Assembly: GCA_009780065.1 (NCBI GenBank)
Contig: WRAS01000001.1
Span: forward strand, 124,140-188,139
Direction: 5' to 3'
From: Bacillota bacterium
Lineage (GTDB): Bacteria > Bacillota > Clostridia > Christensenellales > UBA1242
Length of the DNA: 64,000 bases
A model generated the notes under the pieces. The model was given only the letters and a program-made list of their open reading frames with translations. It had not been told where the DNA came from and did no database searches. Both the position numbers and the translations under genes were made by a program. Position 1 is the stretch's first letter; every line of letters begins with the position of its first letter. Positions 27,812 through 36,504 of this stretch are shown in pieces.

Positions 27812-27817
27812 TAAAAT
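27812..27817 (+). promoter_or_regulatory. -10 element of the DUF6884-like gene (leaderless)
   Basis: TGG-TAAAAT with six bases (ACAAAC) to the ATG at 27824. Confidence 0.65.
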
Positions 27818-27823
27818 ACAAAC

Positions 27824-28231
27824 ATGAAAGTAATTTTGATTTCGTGTGTTTCAAAAAAAATAGATAAGTCAGCCAAGGCAAAAGATTTGTACATAAGCCC
27901 ATTATTTATAAAGTCTCTTGTGTATGCCCAGAAGTTAGGTTCGGACAGGATTTTTATTTTATCTGCAAAATATGGATTAGTGGACAGTGAACAAATTATT
28001 GAACCATACGATGAAACACTTAATACAAAAGGTATAGAAGAAAGAAAAAACTGGGCAGATAAAGTTTTACAGAATTTGAAAAAGGTTGCAGATTTACAAA
28101 AAGATGAATTCATCATTTTAGCGGGGCAGAACTATTATGAATTTCTTGTTCCAAGTCTTGTAAATGTCAAGTTACCACTTGGGCGATTGTCAATTGGCAA
28201 GAGATTACAATGGCTGAAGGAGAACACATAA
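27824..28231 (+). CDS. DUF6884-like protein
   Basis: 135 residues, soluble. It has the pattern I associate with DUF6884 and YaaA-like proteins: an N-terminal ILISCVSKK strand and turn, AKDLYISPLF near residues 24-33, FILSAKYGLVD near 45-55, PYDETLN near 63-69, and IILAGQNYYEFL near 102-113. Such proteins have no firmly known biochemical role; some relatives occur near nucleic acid-modifying genes. The stop (TAA) shares a base with the start of the next gene, so the two are translationally coupled and probably work together. Confidence 0.6.
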   Translation: MKVILISCVSKKIDKSAKAKDLYISPLFIKSLVYAQKLGSDRIFILSAKYGLVDSEQIIEPYDETLNTKGIEERKNWADKVLQNLKKVADLQKDEFIILAGQNYYEFLVPSLVNVKLPLGRLSIGKRLQWLKENT

Positions 28232-28803
28232 TGTTAATTTATGCAAAAGATTGCAGGTATAAATTGTTCTTGAAAACAATCCCAGGTGATAAACCTGGTT
28301 GGTACAAGTGGTACGCACCGATTGAAAGTGTAAATGTACTATTAAATTCGTCACATATAGAAGGTAAATTTTTTGAAGACATATTGCCGTTGCTTTCAAA
28401 AATTGAACATGAAGGGAAAGCATATTATTGTATTTATGTTGGACAGGCGGTGAAAGAATCAATTCGTGCCAGATTAGACTGGCATGTTAATCAAAAGCAT
28501 ACGCGAACTGCGGTGGAAAGTGGTTTTTTATCCACGTTCAGAAAGACAATTGCAAGTTTGATTACAGGCGACCAAATGGACGAGGTTGCAACAAACGATT
28601 TGATTGATACACTAGTGGTGGATTATTACTCTGTGGACTTTATAATCAAAAGTGATGAGGCGCGCAAAGTAATTGATGGAATTGAAAGATATGAAATGAA
28701 TAATATTGTTTCTCCCTTGAATATTCAAGGTAATAAGCGCGTGGAAGTTATGGCATTCAAAAAAGAATTGATGAGGGTAAGAAAAAACGCGAAAAAGGGC
28801 TGA
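28231..28803 (+). CDS. GIY-YIG nuclease-like protein
   Basis: 190 residues from the ATG at 28231; an in-frame ATG at 28210 lies inside the previous gene and a GGAG at good spacing favours the later one. Motifs suggest the GIY-YIG fold: YYCIYVGQA near residues 68-76, RARLDWH near 83-89 supplying the catalytic arginine, IERYEMN near 150-157 for the metal-binding glutamate, and SPLNIQGN near 160-167 for the conserved asparagine. The domain would cut DNA or RNA. It is fused to the upstream DUF6884-like gene by a one-base overlap. I know no characterised pair of this composition. Confidence 0.6.
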   Translation: MLIYAKDCRYKLFLKTIPGDKPGWYKWYAPIESVNVLLNSSHIEGKFFEDILPLLSKIEHEGKAYYCIYVGQAVKESIRARLDWHVNQKHTRTAVESGFLSTFRKTIASLITGDQMDEVATNDLIDTLVVDYYSVDFIIKSDEARKVIDGIERYEMNNIVSPLNIQGNKRVEVMAFKKELMRVRKNAKKG

Positions 28804-28831
28804 TGTATTGCATCTTGCTTTTGAATTATGG

Positions 28832-28837
28832 TAAAAT
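28832..28837 (+). promoter_or_regulatory. -10 element of sigma factor gene (leaderless), decides the start
   Basis: TGG-TAAAAT, five bases before the ATG at 28843. An upstream ATG at 28828 overlaps the element itself and so cannot be the start. Confidence 0.62.
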
Positions 28838-28842
28838 GTGTA

Positions 28843-29466
28843 ATGGAATATCCACCACCATTAAGTAATCAAGAGCAAGACGAATATCTAAAAAACATTT
28901 CAAGTTGTGCAAACGCACGAGACAAATTGGTAAGGCACAATTTATTTCTGGTTGCAAGGTTTGCCAGAAGTTTTCACAATATTTTCAAGTATGAATTTGA
29001 TGATTATTTTCAAGAGGGATGCAAAGGGTTGATTAGTGCAGTCAATTCATATAACCCAGATAGGGGTACCTTTTCGACTTGGGCAGGTACATGTATCCAC
29101 AATGTAATATGTGTGTACATACGTAAATTTGTCAAGGAAGGCGAGTTTAATGCAAAATATAGGGCGTTTAGTTTGGATGAAAATATTGAAAAAAACGGAG
29201 AACAAACGCCTCGTGCTGACATAGAGACTGCATATTCTGTGCCATTCACAGACAGGGTAGACAACCAAATTGTTGGTGGACAAAAATTTGCAAAATTGAA
29301 AAGTAGGGATGCGTCTGGTCTAATGACACAGGTAATTGCAATGCGTCATGGGTTTGATGGGCACAGCCCAATGGGCGTAGGAGAAATTGCGCAGACACTT
29401 GGAAGCACCAGAGGAGCAATTAACGGCAGACAAAGTATGGCAATGACAATTATGCGTGAAAACTAG
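28843..29466 (+). CDS. Sigma-70 family RNA polymerase sigma factor
   Basis: 207 residues. Region 2 is clear at about residues 28-100: HNLFLVARFARSF, DDYFQEGCKGLISAVNSYNP and TFSTWAGTCIHNVI, the pattern of the core-binding and -10-recognition helices. A region-4-like helix-turn-helix follows near residues 170-200 (GVGEIAQTLGSTRGAING). Regions 1 and 3 are reduced, so it is an alternative factor, similar in size to the sporulation or SigH-like groups. No anti-sigma gene is adjacent. It lies 39 bases after the GIY-YIG gene but has its own promoter. Confidence 0.82.
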   Translation: MEYPPPLSNQEQDEYLKNISSCANARDKLVRHNLFLVARFARSFHNIFKYEFDDYFQEGCKGLISAVNSYNPDRGTFSTWAGTCIHNVICVYIRKFVKEGEFNAKYRAFSLDENIEKNGEQTPRADIETAYSVPFTDRVDNQIVGGQKFAKLKSRDASGLMTQVIAMRHGFDGHSPMGVGEIAQTLGSTRGAINGRQSMAMTIMREN

Positions 29467-29539
29467 GAAAGTCTTTGCGCGAAAATTTTCGACAAATTTT
29501 GTGCAGGGTAGTGTGACAAGAAAATTGGTTAGGTGTGCA

Positions 29540-29545
29540 TATATA
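29540..29545 (+). promoter_or_regulatory. -10-like element of 71-residue protein gene (leaderless)
   Basis: TATATA, six bases before the ATG at 29552, inside an alternating AT run, so its exact register is uncertain. Confidence 0.4.
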
Positions 29546-29551
29546 TATTTC

Positions 29552-29767
29552 ATGTATGCAAAAATAAAGTTTAACCAAATTGGCGACCTTGTTCAAATTT
29601 CTCAGTTCAGTGGATCTGCCCCGTGTCAAATTCTTTCGCTAAATTCCGCAAAGTGTGAGGAAGATTTGGTTGGTCGTGAAATTCAAGTTCGTATTGTGAC
29701 GGCTAAACTGGTTCGTGAGGTTGGTTCATATTATGTCGTGGAAAATGGTATAGTAACACTTAGATAA
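29552..29767 (+). CDS. Hypothetical small protein, beta-rich
   Basis: 71 residues from ATG 29552. The frame is open back to 29456, but that part overlaps the sigma factor gene and an AT-rich promoter, so the inner start is used. The protein has alternating beta-strand patterns (IGDLVQISQF, EIQVRIVTAKLV, YYVVENGIVTLR) that suggest a small barrel such as an OB or SH3-like fold. No signal peptide. Function unknown. Confidence 0.5.
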   Translation: MYAKIKFNQIGDLVQISQFSGSAPCQILSLNSAKCEEDLVGREIQVRIVTAKLVREVGSYYVVENGIVTLR

Positions 29768-29795
29768 TTCGACAAGTTTCGACATTTAAAATGCA

Positions 29796-30233
29796 CTATC
29801 TAAAATAAAAAACATTATCGTGATTATCCACAAATCGGACTGTTCTTTGGCCTTGGACTCTGAATGAAATAGTTTCATTGATAAAACTTGGGTATTGAAC
29901 CATTGTGAATTCTTCGCCGCTAGGCTCTGCTACCCATGCATCAATAAACGTGAAGTGTATATAGCCTCCGCTGCGCTCGTGAGTACCAATACCAGTGAAT
30001 CGGCTTTGACCATTGTAAAATATTTGAATTGCGAATGTACCATTGCGCTCGACAAGGAGACGGCTGCCTTCTGTATTATCTACCTGTCTGTACATATCGG
30101 ACGGACTGGAGATTCTGATGACGCCTAGTTCACGATTCATTGTGAAAAATATAAAATAAATGGCAATACCAACCCCAATAAGGATTTTTAATCCAATTAA
30201 GGATAAGAATAGATTACGTCGTCGTCTGGTCAT
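29796..30233 (-). CDS. Hypothetical membrane-anchored extracytoplasmic protein
   Basis: 145 residues from ATG 30233 (preceded by GGGGGA four bases upstream; a TTG at 30251 is the other option). A short basic start (MTRRRRN) and one transmembrane helix (residues 8-31) anchor a beta-rich domain facing outside. Same plan as the gene 14 bases upstream, so this looks like a two-gene operon of related anchored proteins, though sequence identity between them is low. No family recognised. Confidence 0.6.
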   Translation of the reverse strand: MTRRRRNLFLSLIGLKILIGVGIAIYFIFFTMNRELGVIRISSPSDMYRQVDNTEGSRLLVERNGTFAIQIFYNGQSRFTGIGTHERSGGYIHFTFIDAWVAEPSGEEFTMVQYPSFINETISFRVQGQRTVRFVDNHDNVFYFR

Positions 30234-30247
30234 ATTTCCCCCTATCG

Positions 30248-30772
30248 TCAAGAACTTGGTAAAATGTGCTCTGGCGGAGTTATATAAAACTCTAGCACAC
30301 TTTGCATTCGTGTCATTGTATATTCCTCTTCTTGGCGGTCGTATTCGATAATTACTGATGTAGTTATCATAGTTTCAAAAATTATGTGATGTTGGGTTGT
30401 CCGCATGTTAAAGATGAATAACTCGCCCCCTATTATTCCGTGTAAGGTGGCAGAAGCGCCGCGTCTGTTGTTTCGAAAGTTGCTGACAATAAGTGTATAT
30501 GTTGCATTGTGCGGGTTTGCAAATGTTATCGTAAAGGTGCGAAAATTTTCGTCAAAACGCGCGTGGCTGGTATCATTCACTATAAGATTTATTCCGCCTT
30601 GATCACCTTGGAACATGTCGCCCCTTACTGCGCGGATATAATATGCTCTACCTGCGGTCAGTCGAAGATCGTTACTAGCCCCACTATTATTAAAAATAAA
30701 GAAAAACAAAAGCATGCCTATCGCAATCAAGGCAAAAACAATGATAACTATGGCAAGAACTCTTCGACTCAT
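30248..30772 (-). CDS. Hypothetical membrane-anchored extracytoplasmic protein
   Basis: 174 residues from the ATG at 30772. An in-frame ATG at 30790 overlaps the -10 hexamer itself, so the second one is chosen. One N-terminal transmembrane helix (residues 5-27, rich in I, F and L) precedes a beta-rich exterior domain of about 145 residues without cysteine pairs. First gene of a two-gene unit. No family recognised. Confidence 0.6.
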   Translation of the reverse strand: MSRRVLAIVIIVFALIAIGMLLFFFIFNNSGASNDLRLTAGRAYYIRAVRGDMFQGDQGGINLIVNDTSHARFDENFRTFTITFANPHNATYTLIVSNFRNNRRGASATLHGIIGGELFIFNMRTTQHHIIFETMITTSVIIEYDRQEEEYTMTRMQSVLEFYITPPEHILPSS

Positions 30773-30781
30773 TCTGTTTTT

Positions 30782-30787
30782 ATTATA
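30782..30787 (-). promoter_or_regulatory. -10 element of anchored-protein operon (near-leaderless)
   Basis: TATAAT on the minus strand; nine bases separate it from the ATG at 30772, so any leader is at most two or three bases. Confidence 0.55.
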
Positions 30788-30885
30788 CAATCAAAATTTA
30801 AAAACACGAAATGAAATTAAGCACAAAAAATTCGAACAGTTTGATATTTTTGAACTAGATTAATATTTTCTAAATTTGTAGGACA

Positions 30886-30914
30886 TAAAAAACTGGGAGA
30901 AACCCAGTTTTTGC
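30886..30914 (-). terminator. Rho-independent terminator of the 964-residue protein gene
   Basis: On the minus strand AAAAACTGGG, short loop, CCCAGTTTTTT, just after the stop at 30922. Confidence 0.85.
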
Positions 30915-30921
30915 TTTTTAC

Positions 30922-33816
30922 TTACTTTTCGCTGCGAACCGAGAATTCTTCGTCATTTGCGTAACTGGTGTGTTTTTTTGAGATATGGCGTTTGAATTTA
31001 AAGCGACGTAGAGAGAACGCAACAAGCGCGAAAATTAACGCCAATGCCATGATAATTGATGGAATGATTAGGAAATCCAATTGTCCGTCTCGTCTCGTTG
31101 GATCTGGCTCCGGGTCAATTGGTGGAAGTGTTCTGTCCGCTTCGGTAACCACTCTGTGGTGGGCGTCGTAATCAATGTTACGGCGAGCGTTGTTAAATGC
31201 GTCTTCATCAATTTGAACAAGATTTATGGATGCAATTTCGACCTCGGCCCATACTGCACGCCATTCGTTTCCAAATTCGACAACAAGCGACAAATCCATA
31301 GTAGCTTCCGAGTGTATAAAGAAACTGATTGTTGTCCAGAACCCTGTACCATCTCCGGCAAGGTGGTATGTTGCCATTCGATTAAGATAGTATGGTTTCA
31401 TATCCACAAAGCCACCATCAAAACCATCCAGTCTAAAGGTAATTCCATAGTCTATGTCATCTGGTTCATCCATTAAAAACCCGTCTGTATTAAAATGTGG
31501 AATACGTTCATAGGTTATTGCTTGCCCAGTTCCCGGAATAATGCGCAATGTTATTTGGTATTCAAAAAACATTCCACCTTGAAGTTCTTCGGTAAGTGTG
31601 TTGGAAACAGTTGTGTGTTGGTGTTGGTTGGTTTGTATTCTTAGGATATTGTTAAAGACGGTTGCATTGGCTTGTCCTGTAGCATCTGGGACAAAGAACA
31701 TGCTTTCTCCATCAATCTCGAAAGTTACAGGGTTGCCAAGGTTTGCATACGCGTTAACTTCGCTCTGGTTGATGGTGTCACGTGTTGTAACCGACATGTT
31801 GTCAATAAAAACTATACCAGGTGCACTTTCCGTTTCTTCGGTTCCCATTATGAAAGAAATAGAAACACTGCGTGATGTGAATTCTGAATCACGAATTGCA
31901 AATGAAAACGGCTGCCAAGGAACGAATCTGTCCAGTGGGGTTAGTGGGGTGTGACTGAGATTGATTCGAGAAATTTCGCGCCCGCCGAAATCTATGACAG
32001 CATAGAGCGTCATTGTGTCGCCCACATGCGGAACAAATTTTGCCATATCAAACCGGATGATGTTATATACACCGCGTTCTAGTGCGAATTCGTTACTTTC
32101 TAATCTTTGCCATGTATTACCACGGTTCTGAAGCATGTATATGTTGTTGTTTGGACTGAAGCCCCCTATAGGGCCTGGATTAATTGCATTACCATAGTTG
32201 CTTGCACCACCAAGACTGGCAAAGCGTGCCCAGTGTGTGTCTTGAGTGTTCACAATACCACTAAGTACAAGAGATTCTTCGCCATATGTATGTGTCCAAC
32301 CGGTTGCACGAAGTGGGAAAGGTGTATTCACATTATTAATGGTTCCAAAGTTAAAGTGCGAGTTATTAATTGGGGAAACTGCCTCGGCTTCGTCACGCTG
32401 TGTTAGATAAAACACATGCAAGTCATGACGGTTTGATTCAAAGTATTCGTTGGATATGCGTACAATTGAAAAATCATCAATTAAAATCCAGCCAGTAGAA
32501 AACACACCATCCTCGCCAATCCAGAATTCAATTTCCAGTTCAATGTCTTCTAATACGGCACCAAGTACAAAGAATGTATTAAGACTCCAATTGTTTCTGT
32601 TTGATTCTGGTTGGGTGATTGTTGGGATATGACCACTGTCAAAACGTTGGATTGTGTTTTGAAGGTGTGTAGGAACTTCGCGTGTGTCGCGTGTGCGGAT
32701 GCTGGCGTTACCTAGGCTGTAGAAACTGATCATGTATACCAAATTACGCTCTATTGTAAATGGTGTCTCCAATTGTAGACTTGCATAGTTTTCATGAGCA
32801 GCCAACAACATAACATCATGTGCATGACCACCACTGTGTCCCCATAAAAAGTTAACATCTTCGAAATTCAGTGTGTTTGGCACGTTTGGTGTCATTATTG
32901 ACGTGTTCATGTGTACGTCTGTTTGACGGTCGAAGGCACGAACAAAATTACCAAAATCGTATTCGTCAGTTTTCTCGTCATGTTGTCTTAAATCTATTTC
33001 ACGAATAAAAATATTGTTGCGGTCTTGTTCGTCTTCTAGGCGTGTTTCAAAATCGCCTTGTGTTGTTTCCCAAACACGCACATTGTTATAAAATACGATA
33101 CCACGGCTGGATGTGTCGCGTGTGCCAAGGTAAAGTCCAAGTTGCATGGATACGGCTTCTCGCGCGTCTGTACGTACAAAGAAACTTGCAGTTCGCCATG
33201 CACTGGCGTTTGGGTCATCCACGTATTGGTCTACGATTTGGTGAATTTGGATGCTGGTATCAATGTCTTGTGTTAGTGGGTGTGAGGATAAAAGATAAAC
33301 TGCGTTGTTACTTGCAACAGCATAAAAGTCTACTTCGACAATAAAATAACCGCCAGCATAGAACTCGATATCTTGGCTGGTGAAGCCTACGTTGGCGACT
33401 TCGTTCTCGCTTCGGTTGGTCATGACTAGAAAGTTAATGTCTGTAAAGTCAGTGGGTGGAAGTGTTTGTGTAAAAGACAAATTTTCAAGGTTGTTGCTGG
33501 AAATAAATTCGTCGTAACGGAACATATTTACAACACCGCCAAGTGCACGGCCAGAAGATCGTTCTTGGTTCCATCCAGGTACAGAGTTCGAGAATACACT
33601 AGGTGCACTTTCGTAGAAATTCGGGTTGGCAATACTGTCAATTGGTCCGCCAGAAAATGCAACTAAGGATTGTTGTGGTGGGGTGTGGCGGAAAGCCTCT
33701 GGCGTAAATGCCCGAACCAAAGGAGTCAAAGCAGTGGATACAGGCAACGAAGCCAAAAGAAAAGCCATCGCAATTAAAAAGGCTAATATTTTTGTTCTCT
33801 TTCGTCCTACTATCAT
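30922..33816 (-). CDS. Surface protein with repeated carbohydrate-binding-like modules
   Basis: 964 residues. After a signal peptide (residues 7-36) come about four modules of roughly 200 residues, each starting with an N-x-x-F or S-x-F segment and ending in patterns such as W-x-T-x-x-F-F-V, L-x-L-x-F-x-x-G and I-x-x-D/N-x-x-V, typical of jelly-roll carbohydrate-binding domains. A single transmembrane helix near 918-940 and a basic, histidine-containing tail close the protein; no LPXTG. It may bind glycans at the cell surface. AAAGGAA lies at a good distance from the ATG. The layout (signal peptide, exterior, C-terminal helix, basic tail) matches the 1571-residue protein at 12.5 kb. Confidence 0.75.
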   Translation of the reverse strand: MIVGRKRTKILAFLIAMAFLLASLPVSTALTPLVRAFTPEAFRHTPPQQSLVAFSGGPIDSIANPNFYESAPSVFSNSVPGWNQERSSGRALGGVVNMFRYDEFISSNNLENLSFTQTLPPTDFTDINFLVMTNRSENEVANVGFTSQDIEFYAGGYFIVEVDFYAVASNNAVYLLSSHPLTQDIDTSIQIHQIVDQYVDDPNASAWRTASFFVRTDAREAVSMQLGLYLGTRDTSSRGIVFYNNVRVWETTQGDFETRLEDEQDRNNIFIREIDLRQHDEKTDEYDFGNFVRAFDRQTDVHMNTSIMTPNVPNTLNFEDVNFLWGHSGGHAHDVMLLAAHENYASLQLETPFTIERNLVYMISFYSLGNASIRTRDTREVPTHLQNTIQRFDSGHIPTITQPESNRNNWSLNTFFVLGAVLEDIELEIEFWIGEDGVFSTGWILIDDFSIVRISNEYFESNRHDLHVFYLTQRDEAEAVSPINNSHFNFGTINNVNTPFPLRATGWTHTYGEESLVLSGIVNTQDTHWARFASLGGASNYGNAINPGPIGGFSPNNNIYMLQNRGNTWQRLESNEFALERGVYNIIRFDMAKFVPHVGDTMTLYAVIDFGGREISRINLSHTPLTPLDRFVPWQPFSFAIRDSEFTSRSVSISFIMGTEETESAPGIVFIDNMSVTTRDTINQSEVNAYANLGNPVTFEIDGESMFFVPDATGQANATVFNNILRIQTNQHQHTTVSNTLTEELQGGMFFEYQITLRIIPGTGQAITYERIPHFNTDGFLMDEPDDIDYGITFRLDGFDGGFVDMKPYYLNRMATYHLAGDGTGFWTTISFFIHSEATMDLSLVVEFGNEWRAVWAEVEIASINLVQIDEDAFNNARRNIDYDAHHRVVTEADRTLPPIDPEPDPTRRDGQLDFLIIPSIIMALALIFALVAFSLRRFKFKRHISKKHTSYANDEEFSVRSEK

Positions 33817-33844
33817 TTTTAATTTCCTTTATAAATGACATCAT

Positions 33845-33856
33845 GGGCATATGCCC
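33845..33856. promoter_or_regulatory. Perfect 12-bp palindrome, possible operator
   Basis: GGGCATATGCCC, about 29 bases upstream of the 964-residue protein start and within its likely 5' leader. The rest of the 197-base divergent gap to the Ppx/GppA gene is AT-rich with A-tracts and holds a TAGAAT -10-like sequence on the minus strand. Confidence 0.4.
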
Positions 33857-34013
33857 AAATTTAAAACTTATTCTATTGTTCCTCTTTTAGCAACAAAGAA
33901 TACAACACCTTACCACAGAACGTACTAAAAAATCAAGCAAAAAAAAATTCAAAAACATCTATGCAAAATCGACAATTTGTGTTAGGGTTTTAGGTAAAGG
34001 AGATTTTTAACTC

Positions 34014-35534
34014 ATGAAACTTGCATTAATTGAAATGGGGACTAGTAACTTTCGTTTGATTCTTTCCCACATTAAAGAGGGCGAGTATTTTGTTCCATAT
34101 AAAACAATTACCGAAGCCGTAGGAATCGAGGAACAAATAAACTCGGATGCGATGATATCTTCCACAAGGTTTCGCGAATGCTCTAGTATTCTTCAAATGT
34201 TCAAGAGTATTATTGATGCCGAGGGTATAAAGGATATCCAAGTTATTGCAACAAACAGCCTTTCGCATGCAAAGAACTATCAATCATTTATCGAGGATGC
34301 CAAAACACAATTGGGAACAGATGTTCGTGTTATGTCGCCAGAAGGTGAGATGAGTGCGTTATACAGTGCGGTGACAAATACACTGGACGTGCAAAAAGGT
34401 ACGGTGGTCAGCATCACAACCCAGTGCGTTCGTATAATTAACTATAACCGTAGAATAATTTTGGAAAGCGCAGTTATACCCATTGGCACGTTCGGAATAT
34501 TTAAACAAAGTTCAGACCCAGAAAAGGCAATAGAAGCATTTACCGAGCAATTGAAGAAACACGCCACCATTTTTGAAAACATGGATGCAGAAGGTTTGAT
34601 TATTGGTGTGGGGGAGACATTTTCCGCTTATTCACGTCTTGCGCGTAAAATTACAAAGTACTCTGTGGATATTGAACATAACTATCATACATGTAACGAA
34701 ACATTCGACAAGGTTTTTACGTTTATTAAAGACCTTGATCCAGAAAAGCGTGCAAGGATGAAAGGGGTGTCCACACAGTCCATATCTGCTGTGCTTGGTG
34801 GTCTTTGTATTATGACCGCGATACTACGTTTTACTGGTGTAAAAAATATTGTAGTAGGAAACATTTACCGCAACAAAGGTCTGTTGTTTCAGCACACAAT
34901 TCCATTTACAAGCGAGCGACCAATGCCAGACCTTTTGGGCTATTGCCTAGAGATGACAAAAGACTTTACCGGTTTGGACAAGGAATCTGGGACACGTATG
35001 TATGAACTTGGCCTGATGCTGTTTAAACAATTAAAAGTTCTTCATAAACTGCCGCGTGGTTATGCCAAAGTTCTTCGTGTGGCGGCACAGTTATATAAAC
35101 TGGGCGGTGTTGTTAATCCAGTCACGCATGAAAGAAATAACTATCACGCAATTATGAATTCCACACTTTACGGCATTTGTCACAAAGATATCGTGCTTGC
35201 CTCGTTCTGTGCTGCACAAAAGCGCTGGGAGGACTTTAACCTGTCAGAATGGGTACGCTACAAAGATATCATGACAGAATTTGACCTTGACGCCGTGCGC
35301 AAGATTTCCAATATTCTTGCCATTGCAGACGCCCTTAATATTCGAAACAAAGACGTTGTAAAAGACATAACATGCGATATTTTGGGGGACAGTGTTATTA
35401 TTAAATTGGTGACCGATACGGATACAAAATCGTTAAAAGTGGATCCAAAGGCGGCACAAATTGAAATTTATTTTGCAAAAAAATATGCCAGCGAATTTGA
35501 AAGGGCATTTAAAAAGAAACTAGAGGTACTTTAA
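34014..35534 (+). CDS. Ppx/GppA family exopolyphosphatase / pppGpp phosphatase
   Basis: 506 residues. The N-terminal ~300 residues show the ASKHA fold of Ppx/GppA: phosphate-1 loop IEMGTSNFRL (the usual first aspartate is replaced by glutamate), QVIATNSLSHAKN near residue 80 and GVGETFSAYSRLA near 198-210. The C-terminal part holds the HD-like helical domain (NYHAIMNSTLYGICHKD near 379-395), as in Ppx enzymes of ~500 residues. It would hydrolyse polyphosphate or (p)ppGpp; the two cannot be told apart here. AAAGGAG precedes the start at proper distance. trxB follows after 40 bases. Confidence 0.85.
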   Translation: MKLALIEMGTSNFRLILSHIKEGEYFVPYKTITEAVGIEEQINSDAMISSTRFRECSSILQMFKSIIDAEGIKDIQVIATNSLSHAKNYQSFIEDAKTQLGTDVRVMSPEGEMSALYSAVTNTLDVQKGTVVSITTQCVRIINYNRRIILESAVIPIGTFGIFKQSSDPEKAIEAFTEQLKKHATIFENMDAEGLIIGVGETFSAYSRLARKITKYSVDIEHNYHTCNETFDKVFTFIKDLDPEKRARMKGVSTQSISAVLGGLCIMTAILRFTGVKNIVVGNIYRNKGLLFQHTIPFTSERPMPDLLGYCLEMTKDFTGLDKESGTRMYELGLMLFKQLKVLHKLPRGYAKVLRVAAQLYKLGGVVNPVTHERNNYHAIMNSTLYGICHKDIVLASFCAAQKRWEDFNLSEWVRYKDIMTEFDLDAVRKISNILAIADALNIRNKDVVKDITCDILGDSVIIKLVTDTDTKSLKVDPKAAQIEIYFAKKYASEFERAFKKKLEVL

Positions 35535-35574
35535 ACAAGTACCTTTTAATTTATATCTATTATAGGAGAATTCT

Positions 35575-36504
35575 ATGAGAAAGGAAAATGTCGATATTCT
35601 TATTATTGGCGGAGGTCCTGCAGGTCTTACCGCGGGAGTATATGCAGCACGTTCCGGAAGTAAAACGATTATTATTGAAGACAAAATTTGTGGTGGGCAG
35701 ATTCTGCAAACCGGTAAACCCGTTGTAAATATGCCTGGTATTGTGTCTATCAGCGGCGTTGATTTATCCGAGGCACTAGCAACACAAGCCGAAGAAAGTG
35801 GTGCAACAATTGTTTACGATGAAATAACCCAAATCAAGTTTTCAAAGAAAAAGTGTGGTACGCACAAAATATCCACCAGTGACACAGAATTCAGTGCAAA
35901 GGCGGTAATTATCGCAACTGGCGCAGAGCCGCGTAAAGTCGGCGCGATTAACGAAGAAAAATTTGATGGACGCGGTATACATTACTGTGGGCTTTGTGAT
36001 GGTGCATTTTACAAAGACAAAGATATTGTGGTGGTTGGGGGTGGCAACAGCGCGGTTGAGGAGGTAATATACCTGGCAACACTTTGCAGTGGCGTTATAA
36101 TCGTTAATGCGACAGAGAATTTCAACGCGCATTCAACTACGGTGGAAAAACTTGGGAGTCTTAAAAATATAAAGGGCATCTACCACAACCACACAGTGGA
36201 AAAATTTAATGGCGATAAAAAGATTGAATCTCTTGATATCAAAGGCACAAATGGTAAACAAACCACAATAAAGTGCGAGGGGGTGTTTGTTGCAATTGGC
36301 CGTGCGCCGTCTACCAAGATACTTGGCGATGCGATTAAATTGGATAATAGCGGATATATCATTGCGGATAATCAAATGCGGACGAATATTCATGGTGTTT
36401 TTGTGGCAGGTGATGTTCGTGTAAAAGATGTTAGACAACTTGTCACTGCGTGCTCTGATGGTGCAATCGCAGCAACTAGCGCCAGTGCATATATAAAGGA
36501 ATGA
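35575..36504 (+). CDS. trxB: Thioredoxin-disulfide reductase
   Basis: 309 residues, typical of the low-molecular-weight flavoprotein that passes electrons from NADPH to thioredoxin. FAD-binding IIGGGPAGLTAGVYAAR is at residues 10-26, the redox pair is in YCGLCDG near 139-145 (C-G-L-C instead of the commoner C-A-T-C), the NADPH-binding GGGNSAVEEV is near 160, and FAD motif FVAGDVR near 278. AGGAG precedes the start. It overlaps glmM by four bases. Confidence 0.95.
   Translation: MRKENVDILIIGGGPAGLTAGVYAARSGSKTIIIEDKICGGQILQTGKPVVNMPGIVSISGVDLSEALATQAEESGATIVYDEITQIKFSKKKCGTHKISTSDTEFSAKAVIIATGAEPRKVGAINEEKFDGRGIHYCGLCDGAFYKDKDIVVVGGGNSAVEEVIYLATLCSGVIIVNATENFNAHSTTVEKLGSLKNIKGIYHNHTVEKFNGDKKIESLDIKGTNGKQTTIKCEGVFVAIGRAPSTKILGDAIKLDNSGYIIADNQMRTNIHGVFVAGDVRVKDVRQLVTACSDGAIAATSASAYIKE

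Noticed and set aside
29824..29833. Single TTATCCACA DnaA box inside a coding region
   Set aside because: Isolated, no second box or AT-rich region nearby; such single matches are expected by chance.
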